From NCBI GenBank assembly GCA_019096195.1, contig JAGTXK010000190.1, positions 558,001-622,000 on the forward strand: a stretch of DNA of 64,000 nt, read 5' to 3'. The position numbers and the translations under genes are program-made. Positions 33,989 through 46,516 of this stretch are shown piece after piece. Origin of the DNA: Boletus sp. NGJ. Its lineage: Eukaryota > Basidiomycota > Agaricomycetes > Boletales > Boletaceae. How positions within the stretch are numbered: the stretch's first letter is position 1; each line of letters starts with the position of its first letter. The notes below the pieces were generated by a model. It was not told where the DNA came from, made no database searches, and was given only the letters and a program-made list of their open reading frames with translations.

Positions 33989-36900
33989 ATGGCCACCCTC
34001 CTCCGCTACCGTCACGACAACGAAGACGATCTCCAGAGCAGCGTTCCCTCCCCGTTCCCCGCTCACCTTCTCCATCAATCGCAGGGCGACGTCCTCGACG
34101 AGCTTGCCGCCGAGCCCGTCGACTATGATGACACCAATGCTGCCCGCGTAAGTCCTACACCTCCCACCCCAGCGCTCGTCCAGCAACTCACCATTCCTTT
34201 CAGGTTGCACAGTGCCAGAGCGACATCCAGACATCCGTGGCAGCGGTTCAGCATTCTTGCTTGATGACTCTCGCTAACATTCTTTCCCTTACCTCCCCCG
34301 CTATCACTGCACACCCACACGACTCTGAATGCCCTTCCCCCAATGGTGCTAGCATCCCGCTTGAGCAGGTCCTCGCGGAGACCCCGCTTTCTTCTCTTGT
34401 CCATACCCTTCGTGCCCGCGACGGCCATCGTGATCGACACGATCAACCTCTCACCGAGGCTGCTCTGCTTTCCCAACTACACGAGCTCATCGACGCAATC
34501 GTGCCTTCGTTAGACAGACGAGACGCGCACCTCGCGCAGGCCATCGTCGCCCTTCTCATCGACCTCGAACAATTGCCTGCCTCCCTTGCCTTGACCTCCG
34601 CTCACCTCGTTTCGCAATCGGGCTTATCTCAAGACAGTGGACACCCTTCGAGGACCCCCTATGCCATTATGGCCTCTCTTCAACGACAGTTGTCTTCCTT
34701 GCAACCCTCCATCGCGTCTACGTCTGGGTCCAGACCTACACCCATGGAGAGCGTCCGATCCACTCTCTTCTGGGCACGTATTGATGAGCAACTCGACACC
34801 ATCGTGTCCCTCTGTAGAGCACGCGCATCCTCATCTCCGCACCACGACATTACAGAACCATCCCCATCTCATCTCGTGGTCCAGCTTTCCGAATCTCAGA
34901 ACTGGAACCAGGACTGCCGCCCATCCTTCGACGATGCCCTTCCTCCAGAGTATGATTCTGACTATCATCACTATCCGTATGAGCAGCCGCCTTCGTACGT
35001 TGCGGAGGGTCATCTCTATGTGTCTTCCCAGGAAAAACAGACCGAACAAATGCGTTTGGACGAACAATATCCTCCGGAGAAGATCTTGTCCCGCGCACAG
35101 ACCTCGATCCGTCCAGCAGCCACTGAAATGACAACGGAACGCGACCATCCTATGCCTGTCAACTCCCTTGATCTCGATACCATCATCCACGCCATCGATA
35201 GGCTGTATGTTGTTGCACCCCAATTAGCAAATCAGCGCGTAGAACTCCGGAGAGAGAAGATCGTGCAAATGGAAAAAGCAAAGGAAGGAAAGGGTAAAGC
35301 GCGTACGCTCGCGGAGGCTGCCGATCCCGAGCTGGACAAGATGCTTGAGTTGTTAGGTCGGGCATCGGCGAGGGAAATTCCTGACCAAAGTGCGGCCATT
35401 GACCCGCACCGCATGAGGCGCGAAAAGGGCACAGCTAATTTTGAAGAACAGGTAGGTGGTTTTCTGTTGGCTATTGTTAGTTCCCTGAGAGACTCGTTTC
35501 AGCGTAGGAGATATCTGGAACACCTCGTGCACCGCACGCATACTGGGAGATTGCATAGCCAAGATGCGGTGCCATCGCTCAGTCGCTCGTATTCATCCCC
35601 CTCAAATGCAGGCGGTGCAGGACAGGTCGCGGATGATGATCAGAGTTCGGAGGTACAGCTTGACGGGAGAGGCTCTCGGGATGGAAAACGAGCGTCTTAC
35701 CCCGCTGCGCCGAAATCTGGCTCAACACTCGAACCGCCAACAGAGAGATCGCGGAGCAGGAGCCTTTCTGCTTCCCATCTCGCTTGGCTGCGGCCCAAGG
35801 ATAAATCTGGGAACACCACCAGTATGAAAGAATGTTTCAGTTCTTTATCGAGGTCTCCTTCCTTGGCTACATCCAAGTCTGTTCGAAGCTTCTCGGGGAG
35901 ATTATACGGTGTGGGAAAGAGTCGACCTTCATCCACTGGTGGAGAGGGTGCGAGTCATGGTGCGTATTTCACGACTATTGTAGGCGGACATCTCAATGTT
36001 GGTTGAGTAGCCGCGCTTGACGTTGCGTATGTGGCTGAGCATCACGAGACGCTCAAGCACGTGCTTCTCTTCGTCGCTTATGCATCCCCTTCGAGTTCAG
36101 CACCTAACGTGGTACCTTTGGCGGAGGTGCTTCCTAGTACCTCCAGTGGTACATACGGTGATTGTCTATTTCTCAGGCTTGCTGGTACACCCTCTCCGCC
36201 GCTCGCGCTTCCAGTGCCTGTAGTTCCAGGTCCCAAGACGGTCCTCAGTCGGGGAAGTCACTGGGAGGTTAAGGCGAGTTGTTACCAGAGTGGTGTTCCG
36301 CCAAAGGAAAGTGAGGACGTGTCCCTTCTTCCAGCGTCTGAACTCGCCTCGCTCTCCCCGCTGTCATATACGTGTGCTTCATGTTCCCTCCCTCTCATCC
36401 CCGCACCACCTATGCGGTATCGTGACCTACCTTCGGAACACTGGGAGGAACTTATCGATGCATGGGTGTGTCATCCTGAAGGACAGACCCTTGCGATGAC
36501 TGGGATGCATGGGGGCGATGGTAATCCAAAGGGGAATGGGTTTGGGTTTTGGCCGACACGTGACGAGGCTTTGGTGGGAGGTAGCTATTTGCTGTTCGAT
36601 GCAGAAGCAGTTGCGGGCGGAAACATCAAGTGTGAAGCGGTTCGAGAGGTGAGTGCTTATTTGATCGTGGTGCTCTCTATTGCCTTCCTGTGTATATCTA
36701 TGAGCATTTATCACGGACGCTAAAGAAGACCATCGTCGTATTTCCACCGACGTACGTACTCTCGCTCCTTGAAGCCCTGGTTGGTTTCGAGGTGATGGGA
36801 TGCGGATCTGGTTGATACAACACGTCCAAGAGTAATCTTGCTTCTCTTAAACAACCCTCTTTATCAAGGACAGTGTGTTGGGGGCTACACAAGAGGGCAC

Positions 36901-37703
36901 ACTCCAAGCTGTTCACATTGTCATTTATCCTCGACCTTGAGATTTTGCTAACGAGAGCGACACTTAGCGCGGCGGAAACACTCGCCTGGCACGCTGTCTA
37001 TGCGGTGCCATCTTGGGCAAGCAGCATGACCGGCGACAGGAGGATAGCTCGGTTTCACGCATGTATCGGTTGTTCAAGTACGCTATTCGGCCAATCAGTG
37101 CGACGTCACAGTGAGTGATCTTGTGCTAGGCGATCCGATCTGAGCTGAACTCGCGATTAGAGTCCCGAAGATTCCGATGAGTGCATTCGTGTTGCATGAC
37201 ATGCTAGAGCATGTTCAGGCTCATGCAACATACCGATTCGTGCTGTCGGACGAAGAGGACGAAAGACCGAGACTTTTGGTGGGTCCGCAATTAATGACAT
37301 CTTAGATCTAGAGAACTCATCAGGCACGACATAGATTTGGTTGTTTAAGCCTCGGATACGGATATCGTATATGCTTCCAGCGCCAGCGCTACTTCCCAAG
37401 AGTGGCACGATCAATGCCTCCAAGGTGTTGTACAAGATCCTTGGACCGACGTCGACCACGTCTGACTTGAAGGAGTGAGTTGGAGCGGTGTCATTATATA
37501 ATTACATGGTTGATCAGCGATGCTAACGTGAGTGGCTTAGAATGCTCAACAAATATCCCGGATTTCCTCAGGCAGAATACCTGTTCTACTCCATGGACGT
37601 ATGTCGAACGCTGGCCGCGTTGTTGAAGGAGAGTACGGCGTCATACCCTGAGAGTATGCGGACGATGACGGGCTTGGATGTTGGTTGGTTGACGATCACA
37701 TGA
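33989..37703 (+). CDS. HECT-like E2-binding (HECT_2, UBE3D-like) protein with long N-terminal extension
   Basis: Eight exons keep phase throughout: 33989-34147, 34204-35451, 35503-35959, 36011-36648, 36968-37110, 37161-37278, 37335-37474, 37541-37703; 1021 aa. Residues 1 to about 620 are a fungal extension: helical segment LDLDTIIHAIDRLYVVAPQL, RVELRREKIVQMEKAKEGKG, and a Ser/Arg-rich stretch. The C-terminal 400 residues match the HECT_2 family: VAEHHETLKHVLLFV, Cys motif TCASCSLPL, LPSEHWEELIDAWVCHPEGQ, RCLCGAILG, TYRFVLSDEEDERPRLL, LPKSGTINASKVLYKILGP and the end MRTMTGLDVGWLTIT. HECT_2 proteins (human UBE3D, yeast Ipa1) bind ubiquitin E2 enzymes and are tied to mRNA 3'-end processing. The intron at 35960-36010 decides that this is one gene; without it a stop at 36006 would leave two. 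The intron at 36649-36967 (319 nt) is unusually long and may hide a small exon. Confidence 0.82.
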
Positions 37704-38029
37704 AGCGAGGTCGGGATGATTTTTTGTTTCTGGATTGGATCTTTGCATCATACTATGGTTGAATCGGATCTTTTATCGCAGTCTTTCATTTTTACATTTT
37801 ACAAAATAAGCAGAATGGAGGACAAGTACTTGACACAGGCGGAGGCGATGGGCAGCTGTGTTTGCTGCGTGAAATGTAGGGCTGTTAAAGCACCGCGTGG
37901 TAGAACTACAGTCGACTTTCTCATACTGTATATGCTCGGGAGCCAGCTTTCCCCAATACATTATCAGAAATATGCAGTAGCAAATGTTCCCATGATTGAC
38001 AAACTCTGAGGAGCCAGTGCTGCATATGC
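37704..38029. other. 3' flank, no gene seen
   Basis: No convincing CDS between the HECT_2 stop and the broken-gene fragment. Confidence 0.5.
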
Positions 38030-38170
38030 TATGACAAAAACACCAGCTACTTTGACCTCATAAACCTATGTAAAGTTGTTTGCTTTGCACTCTTCATGTC
38101 CTCATATTGCAGTGTAGCATGGAAAGCATGAATATGATGAACAAAATCAAGTGAGGCATCAGCATCCCCC
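38030..38170 (-). pseudogene. Fragment of unknown gene beside element D
   Basis: Minus strand reads DADASLDFVHHIHAFHATLQ then YEDMKSAKQTTLHRFMRSK and stops. It abuts the D LTR at 38171. The fragment at 51727-52146, on the other side of the nest and on the same strand, may be the other half of the same gene, but no target duplication links them. Confidence 0.4.
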
Positions 38171-39104
38171 TGTTACGCCAGGTAACAATGTGACATGTTC
38201 CTGTATAATCAAACCTGTTTGATTATAGGACTAGCAGGACTTGAGGGGAAAATACCTCCAGAGGCCCAATGGTTCCTCTGACTGGGGACCACTGCTAGCT
38301 TTACGTAGAGTCCTGTCGTTACTTCTACGACCAATGGCGGAGTCTTGGATTTACCGACAGTGGCACAATCCTCCGAGAAGGAAGGGCAGACCGGATGCGG
38401 AGGCCAGAGACTAGTTCTTTGGGCTTACACAGCCTAGTGCCGGTGGCAGAGTCCCGGGCTTACATGGACCAACCTCTGTTGGTTGTCAGAGTTGCCAAAG
38501 CTTTAGAAGTGGGTAACGGCAACAAGGCCATACAAGTGTGTGGTGATGAGAAGGATGATCATGAGCACAAGAGCGATCACCTCCAGAGTGGGAGCAAGGC
38601 TTCTGAGGTGAAGTGGAACTGGTAGTGGGAGAAGCTGTTAGATTACATGGGAAGGAGTGTAGATCTAGGTTGAGGTTACATGAAGTGCCCGCATCCCTAT
38701 TTATAGGCCTCACCCATCTAGGGCAGGCTTTGTATTGAATATAGTAATCGTAAGTCTTAGATGAAAGATTACTATAAGAGGATCAAGGCATCAGTCAAAA
38801 TGGAGGGAATAGGAACACTGGGCTATGTACAAGAGAGCACAGCCGGGGAGGCAATGTCTATGATCGGATCAAGAAGGAAGAAGGCATATATCAATGAAAT
38901 AAGGGAGGCAGTGTCCAGATCAAACAGGTAGCTTCCTGAAAAGGGAGTTACGAGTAACTTCCTAGAAAGGAGGTTCTGGATGGGGCGATACCTGAGTTGG
39001 TGTTGCGGGGGAATCCCTGGTCCAAGTCAAAGAATAGATTGTCCCACAGTCCTACAGGAGGTGAGGGAAGGGGAAAAGATGTACCCCCTTTGGTAACCGT
39101 AACA
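38171..39104 (-). repeat. Element D 3' LTR (minus orientation)
   Basis: 934 bp, reads TGTTACGGTTACC...GGCGTAACA on the minus strand; a purine-rich tract GGAGGGTAA precedes it internally. A second D-family LTR is at 50214-51218. Confidence 0.85.
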
Positions 39105-39134
39105 TTACCCTCCATATAGTCTTGAAGTTCCATC

Positions 39135-40231
39135 TCAAGAATTCCTATCTCCCTCGTTCTCCTCGTAGTTGGTGAGGTCCCAGGAGTTGTTGAAGACCCC
39201 CTGGCTGGGACATGTCTGATAGCCATGTCCTCGTCCTCCACAGTAGGTGCAAATCCTTTGTGGACAAGCATACTGTGGATGGTTGGGGGCAACCACTCTA
39301 CAGTAGGGGCAACAGTACTGGGGGCAGGCGGGCCGAAGGTGACCTTGACGTCCACATTCGTAGCAGTGGATGTCAGTGAGGGGAGTTCGATGGTTATGAG
39401 GTGATCGGGCGCCGGGCAGGGGATTGGGATGACTAGCCATTGAGTTGGAATGGCTGGTAGGAGAGGCGCCTGCAGTGGTCCCAGGAATGGGAATGGAGGA
39501 AGGAGGAGGGCTTCTCATTGTAGAGTTCCCCAATGTGTGAAGAAGACCTCGGTTGTTGGGGCGAGAGGGGAGGCTGACCAAGAATACCATGGCTCCCTGT
39601 CAGCAGAGGGTCCTGATGGGTTGGGAAATGGCTGGGGGAGGAACTGGGAGGACTGGTATTAGGGGGGTTCCTCAGGAGGAGGGGTTGGGGGTCGTAGAGG
39701 AAGGGGAGGCGACAACGGTGTCATCAGAGGACTGGGCTCTTTGTGTTTCTGGAGAGCTTCTATCAACTCTGTCAATGCTTCTGATTCCATTGATGTTCTC
39801 CATGGGTCGCTCTGCCACGGAAGGGGTTCATCTAGGGGGAATGGGGTAGGAGGGCACAGTGGTTGATGTGGGAGTAAAGAAAACATGACTTTCTTCTTCT
39901 GAGAGGGAGAGGATGGTGGGGTGGAGGAGGCGATCATGGGTGTTGATGGGTAGAAGGGTGAGGGAATAGTTAAATCCCTCAATGAAAAGGAGGTCGAGAA
40001 CAAGTTCGTGAATCTTGAGGATCCCTTCCATTACCCTTTCTTCTTCGATGGTCTGTTGGGCATTGGAGTCATAGGGACCTGTCGAGTTCCCATTGATCTG
40101 GGAGAGAAGGGATCAAAGTGAGGAGTAGGATCTATAGAGGGTGATGAGTTGGACAAGTGAGTCGTCACAGGAGAAGAAGGGGATGGTCTAAAGGGTTTGG
40201 ACTGTGATGGGATCATCGAGAATGGTGGCAT
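39135..40231 (-). other. Element D post-integrase region with zinc-knuckle ORF
   Basis: Between the chromodomain end and the 3' LTR the minus strand encodes Pro/Ser-rich stretches and then three zinc knuckles: CYECGRQGHLRPAC (CX2CX4HX4C), CPYCRVVAPNHPQYAC (CX2CX6HX4C) and CTYCGGRGHGYQTC (CX2CX4HX4C). The first two match the order and spacing of the pair in element C. Broken. Confidence 0.75.
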
Positions 40232-41040
40232 AGAGGTTTCGGCAATGAGCAGGAGAGAGTCAGTTGAGGTGTATGGAAAGGGGGGTGAGAGTCATCTACC
40301 AATTATGATGATAGGGGCAGTAGTCAATTTGGCAGAAGCTCTAATGTTGTCTGATGTATTTGGAGATATCAAGATCCGGGTATTGTTTTTGAAGGTGGGC
40401 TTGGGTAAGAGCAGCTGATATGTGGGCAAGCAAAATGAATAGGAAGGTATTATCCTGGGGCATGGGCTCATCTTAGAGTTTGAGCTGTCTTTTATACTCC
40501 AGGAGTATCTCCTTGGCGTTCTCTAGATTGGCCTCTGGTTCCCAGGTTCATTCTGCTGCAGAGTACCCTTTCCAGTGTGTCAGGTACTACCTTCTTTCTG
40601 GTTTTCCCTGATGGTTGATGATGCTGTCCACTTCATATTCCTCTTCTGTTCCAACAAGTTCTGGTGGCGGTTGAGTGAAATTTGGTCCGTGTTCCATAGT
40701 TTCCCGATATGGGGAAAGTAGGGATGTGTGGAACACATTGTGGATCTTCCACTGTTTTGGCAACTTGAGTCGGAACACTATGGAGGATACCACTTGAGTA
40801 ATTTCAAATGGTCCGGTTTGTTTCAGGGACAGCTTTCGAGAGGAGACTTGGAGTTTCAGGTTCTTGGCGTCCAGCCATACTTTATCTCCGAGTTTCCAGG
40901 GTTTGAAGCAAGAGTGGACTCTCTCCTTCATACATAGTTGTGCCAATTTGTATGCCGCTTCTGCTTCCTTTCTTGATTCTTCTAGGAAAGAGAGTCTCTC
41001 TTCTAGAGCTGGTAAGAAGGTTTTTCCAATGGAAGGATAT

Positions 41041-41626
41041 TGTTATGATTCCTTCTTTTCTTCCCTCTTTTCTTTCCTTTCATCAGTCGTCCTCACTCTC
41101 ATCTCGTCCTTCTGACTTCCCCTAGGCTATTCGCTACACAGTGGGACTCCGTGTAGTTGGGGCTCGTTTCTTTTATGATTGTACTTCTATGCTGACATCA
41201 TATGGAAGATCCCTTCTCCTTCCCACTCCATAGGATCTCTCCAATGCTGCGGCTTACTCATCCTTTTCCCACACTTACTTTGTATATAAACCTCACATGC
41301 GTAGTAGATTCCCCAATTTACACCTACTTGGTGAACTCCCATCATCGCTCCTCCGGACCTCTATAAGTTGTTGTTCTACTTCGAGTGAACACTTCTTCTA
41401 TGTCTCGACTGAACTCTCATGAGTGAACTCTCAATTGTGACAAGGAAGACCCTTCGTCGCTGAACTCTTGACCCTACGATGAGAAAGACCCTCTGTCGTT
41501 GAACCCTTGACCCTACCTAGGGATCCTTTGTCTCGTAGCTCATTAGGCTACCTCCTTGACCTCTGTAGCTCGTCGCTACTTGACCATCCAAGTTAACACC
41601 TGTCCCTATCTGGGGTAGTCATAACA
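41041..41626 (+). repeat. Element C 5' LTR
   Basis: 586 bp; TATA box TGTATATAAA at 41281; AATTTACACCT at 41315-41325 pairs with 41629-41639. Confidence 0.95.
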
Positions 41627-41628
41627 AA

Positions 41629-41639
41629 AGGTGTAAATT
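41629..41639 (+). promoter_or_regulatory. Element C self-primer binding site
   Basis: AGGTGTAAATT, 2 nt after the LTR, is the exact 11-nt reverse complement of 41315-41325, about 34 bp after the TATA box start: third family here with Tf1-type self-priming geometry. Confidence 0.75.
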
Positions 41640-44600
41640 CTCTACCTTGGGGCTATCGCTTTTATAGTCCTCCACCCACCATTGCTCGCCAACGTCCTAC
41701 TCTGAACCCTGTGTGGTGGAACTCTTGCGCACGTGCCAAGACACTCCCCACCAATGACACCTCCTTTAACCACGAAGAGGAATCTTCAGACCTTGACCTT
41801 GACATTGACCCCCCATCCCAACAACAACAGGATGCGGCCCTTGACCTATCACATCAACTCTTGAGTCATCTATGCCTACCGAGAACTCCAATACCACCGT
41901 CTCCGACACCGTTGATGGCAGTACCCTCATTTTCCTTACCACCCCCTCCCTCGCCACCTATGTCTTCAGTGACCCAACCCACTGAACTCCATATTGGTAC
42001 ACCCGAAGCCTATGATGGCTCCTTCGACACCTCTGTACCTTGGTTGAACACCGTCCAGTTCTACCTTTATGTCAATGCCAAGGTCTATGACACTGACACC
42101 AAACAGATCGCTTTCGCCTTGTCTTATATGACCAAAGGACTGGCCCTCACCTGGGCTACTACCTATCAACAGAATGCCATCAACGGCATCACCATCACTC
42201 TCAGCTCGTTTGCTGACTTCGTCACCACCTTCGAAAAGGCATTCAAACACCGTGACACCACTGGCAATGCCATCACTTGGCTGTCTACCAAATGCATGGT
42301 TAAGAAGTGGAATAACTTGTACTCCCCTCCTCTTACACAGTATATGTCTGAGTTCCAGAACAATGCTTCCCTCGCCAAAATTACTGACCCGAACATCTTC
42401 ATCGGGTACTACTCCGCCAGGATCCCATCAGGACTCATGCAATGAGTCATGTCCATGGACACGATGCCTACCACCATCGAAGAATGGTACTCCCGAGCCA
42501 TTCACTTCCAGACACAATGAGAAAGGGCTGACGAGATCGCCAAGAGGAACAACAAACCCTCCGCACACACCTACCACTCCTTTTCCTCGCCTACCTTGTC
42601 CAAACCCCGAGACCCTGACGCTATGGATGTCAACGCCGTCTCCATCCCCAAGTTGACCCCTGAAGAATGAAAATGTTGCTTCGACCAAAAACTCTGCTTC
42701 CACTGTCATCAACCAGGCCATATCACCACCGCATGTACCACCTTTGCTTCCCCTATCAAGAAAGCAAAGACACCCCCTGCCAAAAAGGTCAGGGTTGTTG
42801 AACAAGAAGAAGGAGACTCTGATGGAGAGACTGTCGGACAAGTCTCTTTGGGTTTTTGAATCGGGAAACACTCTTGACGCATGTTTTCCCCTCTCTTAGT
42901 TGTGCTGCTGTAACAGTAGAGTCGAAATTGAAAGGCATTTGCATTCCTGTTCAACTCCTCGTCCCTGCACACGCTAAGAAAGCCGTCGATACCAGAGCCC
43001 TTGTAGACAATGGTGCAGAAATCTCCTGCATCAACTACCAATTCATGTGGAAGCACAAACTCCTGACCACACAACACCACACCCCCATCCGCGTCCAAAA
43101 CACTGACACCTCATTCAACAAGAACAGGGACATTAAATTCACATGCGACTTCTTCATCAACATCAAAGGCGTCTTCCTGCAGACAACCCTTCATGTCATC
43201 TCCTGTGGACAAGAGAACGTCATCCTCAGTCAACCTTGGCTCTGCTCCTATAACCCAACCATCAGCTGGGTGGCTAACACCCTCACCCTCGATGAAACCC
43301 TTGACCAGTCCGCTGACCTCTACCACATGAGGACCAGATCAAACCCCGCTAAAGCGGACGAACCCTCATCTTGGCTGGGTCACGCCAATGTAAACCTCAG
43401 GACCTGTTACCATCTTCGCAGCTTCCTCCAGAAAGAGACTGACAAACAAGAGTATTTATGAAATGCAGATCGTAACCATGTTATGCACTGAATCATCTGA
43501 GGGAGCTACAAATATGTCGCCTCCTCTGTTGTCGCCAAACTCATGATTGCCACCAAACTTGCCGAAGCTGCTGAGAAGGCAAAACCCAAGCCGACCCTCC
43601 CCGCCAGCATACGCTGACTACGCCTCCGTCTTCTTGAAGGAGGCCACCGACCATGTTCCCCCGTCATGCCCGTATGACCACGAAGATCAACGTCAAGGAA
43701 ACTTTTGTCCCGAAGATCGGGAAAGTCTACCCCCTCTCCCCCCATGAACAGAAAGGTGACCGAGGACTTCCTTGACGAACACCTCAAAACAGGGAAGATC
43801 CGCCCGTCGACCTCCTCCCCAGGCCTCCCCCTTCTTCTTCGTCAAAAAGAAGAACGGCGATCTCCGCCCATGCCAAGACTACTGGTACATCAACGAACAC
43901 ACCGTTCGCGACGCCTACCCTCTCCCCTTAGTCTCTAACCTCATCGACAAGCTCAAGGGGGCAACCACCTTCACTAAGTTCGACGTCCGCTGGGGGTATA
44001 ACAACGTGCGCATCAAGGACGGCCACCAGTGGAAAGCCGCTTTCATCACGCACTCGAGGCCTCTATGAACCCACCGTCATGTTCTTCGGCCTCTGCAACT
44101 CCCCCACGACTTTCCAACGATTCATGAATGACTCCTTCCGGGACATGATCGCCGAAGGATGGCTCATCATCTACATGGACGACCTCCTCATCTTCTCCCC
44201 AGACGATGCCCTACACACCGAACGGACCAAGCGCGTCCTCCAACGCATGACCGAGCTTGACCTCCACCTCAAGCTCGAGAAGTGTACCTTCGCTACCGAC
44301 GAGGTGGAGTACCTCGGGATGATTGTCCGCCCTAACCAGTTGGCCATGGGCCCCATCAAGCTTGACGGGATCGCCAAGTGGCCCGCCCCCACCAGAGTCA
44401 CCGGAGTCCGATCATTTCTCGGCTTTGCCAACTTCTACCACCGAGTTCATCCCGGACTACTCCACTATCGCCCGTCCCCTCATCGACCTCACGAAACTCA
44501 ACCAACCCTGGGCTTGGTCGAGCGAATGCCAGGACGCATTCGACCACCTCAAGCGTCTCTTCCTGGCCAAACCGGTCCTCCACTCTACCCAGACTTCTCC

Positions 44601-46516
44601 GCCCCCTTCGCCATCGCCACGGACGCCTCAAAGTACGCCACAGGCGCCATCCTCCTACAGACCGACACCAACGGTGACTGGCACCCCTGCTCCTACCTCT
44701 CGCAGTCCTTCTCCCCCGCCGAGCAGGAACTACGACATCTACGACCGCGAGCTCCTTGCCATCATCCGCGCATTGAAGTCATGGCGCCACTACCTCTATG
44801 GCTCCCCCTTCCCCGTTCAGGTTTTCACCAATCACAAAAACCTGTTGTACTTTAAGTCCCCTCAGAACCTCAATCGTCGGCAAGCCCGCTGGCTCCTCGA
44901 TCCTGCACTGACTTCGACCTCCAAATCATCCATGTCCCCGGCCACCTCCTCGCTGGCCCGGACGCCCTTTCCTGTCGCCCCAACCTTATCCCAACGGCCG
45001 ATGCCAGACAACGAGGGTGTCACCCTCCTCCCCCCTTCCATGTTCGTCAATCTAATTGACACCTCCTTGGCCTCCCTCATCCAGCGAGTCCTCCCTGTCC
45101 GACCCCCTCGTCCTCCAACACCTCCAGGTGACTGACACCTCCATGCACCTGCTTTCCTCCGTGCCCGCCTCTCTGACTGGTCATACTTGGATGGCCTCCT
45201 ATCCTATCGCATCGCTGCGTGTATGTCCCACCGGATGACTCCCTCCGGCACGTCCAGTTCTCCAACGCTGCCACGACCACGACTCAGCTGGCCAGTCATC
45301 CAGGCTACCAGAAGACCCGGCAACTTGTGTCCGCCGACTTCTGGTGGCCTCAGCCTCGCCTCCTACGTTCGCGCCTACATATTCAGGCTGCCCCATCGTG
45401 CCAGCAGAACAAGGCCAACACCCACCCCACCGTGCCCTCCCTTGACCCCCATCCGCTCCACCACCTCTGCTCCCCTTCCGCCAGGTGTCCTGCGACCTCA
45501 TCACCGACCTACCCCTGTCCTCCGGCTTTGACTCCCTGTTGGTCGTGGTCAACCACGGGCTTACAAAGGGGGTAATTCTCTGCCCTACGAAGAAATCAGT
45601 GACTGCGGAAGGGATCACGACCCTCTTTTTCCACAAAGTGTACCTCCGCTTTGGCCTCTACGACAAGATCATCTCCGATCGAGGACCCCAGTTCGCCTTG
45701 GCCTTTGCCAAGGAACTCGGGAAACTCCTGAAATGCGACCTTTCCCTCTCCACCGCCTACCATCCTCCAATCCGACGGAGAAACGGAATGGGTCAACCGG
45801 GAAATCGAAACCTACCTCCGGATCTTCTGCGGCAACGAACCCACGTACGTGGGTTCGTGGCCGCAGAAGATCTCTCACGCCGAATTTACCCACAACCACT
45901 GATCCCACTCTGTCACCAGTCAATCCCCATTTTTCCTTCTCATGGGATATGAACCCCGTGCCCTCCTGTCAGTTTGTCCCCGACTCAACAATCCCCACTC
46001 TGGAGGAGCATATCCAGAAACTCTCTGCTGCAAGGGACAAAGCCTTAGCAGCCCACGAACTCACACAACAAGTCATGACCTCTCACACTTGTCATCACTT
46101 CACCCTGTTCAAAAAGGTGATCGGGTTTGGCTAGAAACCAGAAACCAGAAACGCTCTGTCACAGACCTGAAGTTCACACCAAAGCAAGAAGGCCCCTTCA
46201 CCATCACAGATGTCCTGTCCCCAATCGTCTACAAACTCCGCCTCCCAACCACGTGGAAGATCCACCCAGTCTTCCATGCTTTGCTTCTCACCCTGTGTCA
46301 CGAAAATGCCACATACGGCAAGCACTTTGTCAAACCATCGCCTGACCTGATAGCTGGTGAAGAAGAATACGAAATTGATAAGATCTTATGACATTGTGGC
46401 TCCCCATCTTGCTGCTCCTTCCTGATCTGATGGAAGGGATACTCCACAGAAGAAGACTCCTGGGTCCCCGAGCGGGACCTGAAACATGCCAAGTCCGCTC
46501 TGCTCAACTATAAAAA

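Noticed and set aside
33989-36006. Two separate genes, the first ending at 36006
   Set aside because: A 51-nt intron with good GT/AG ends joins the frames in phase and restores the family sequence before VAEHHETLKHV; kept as one gene with a note.
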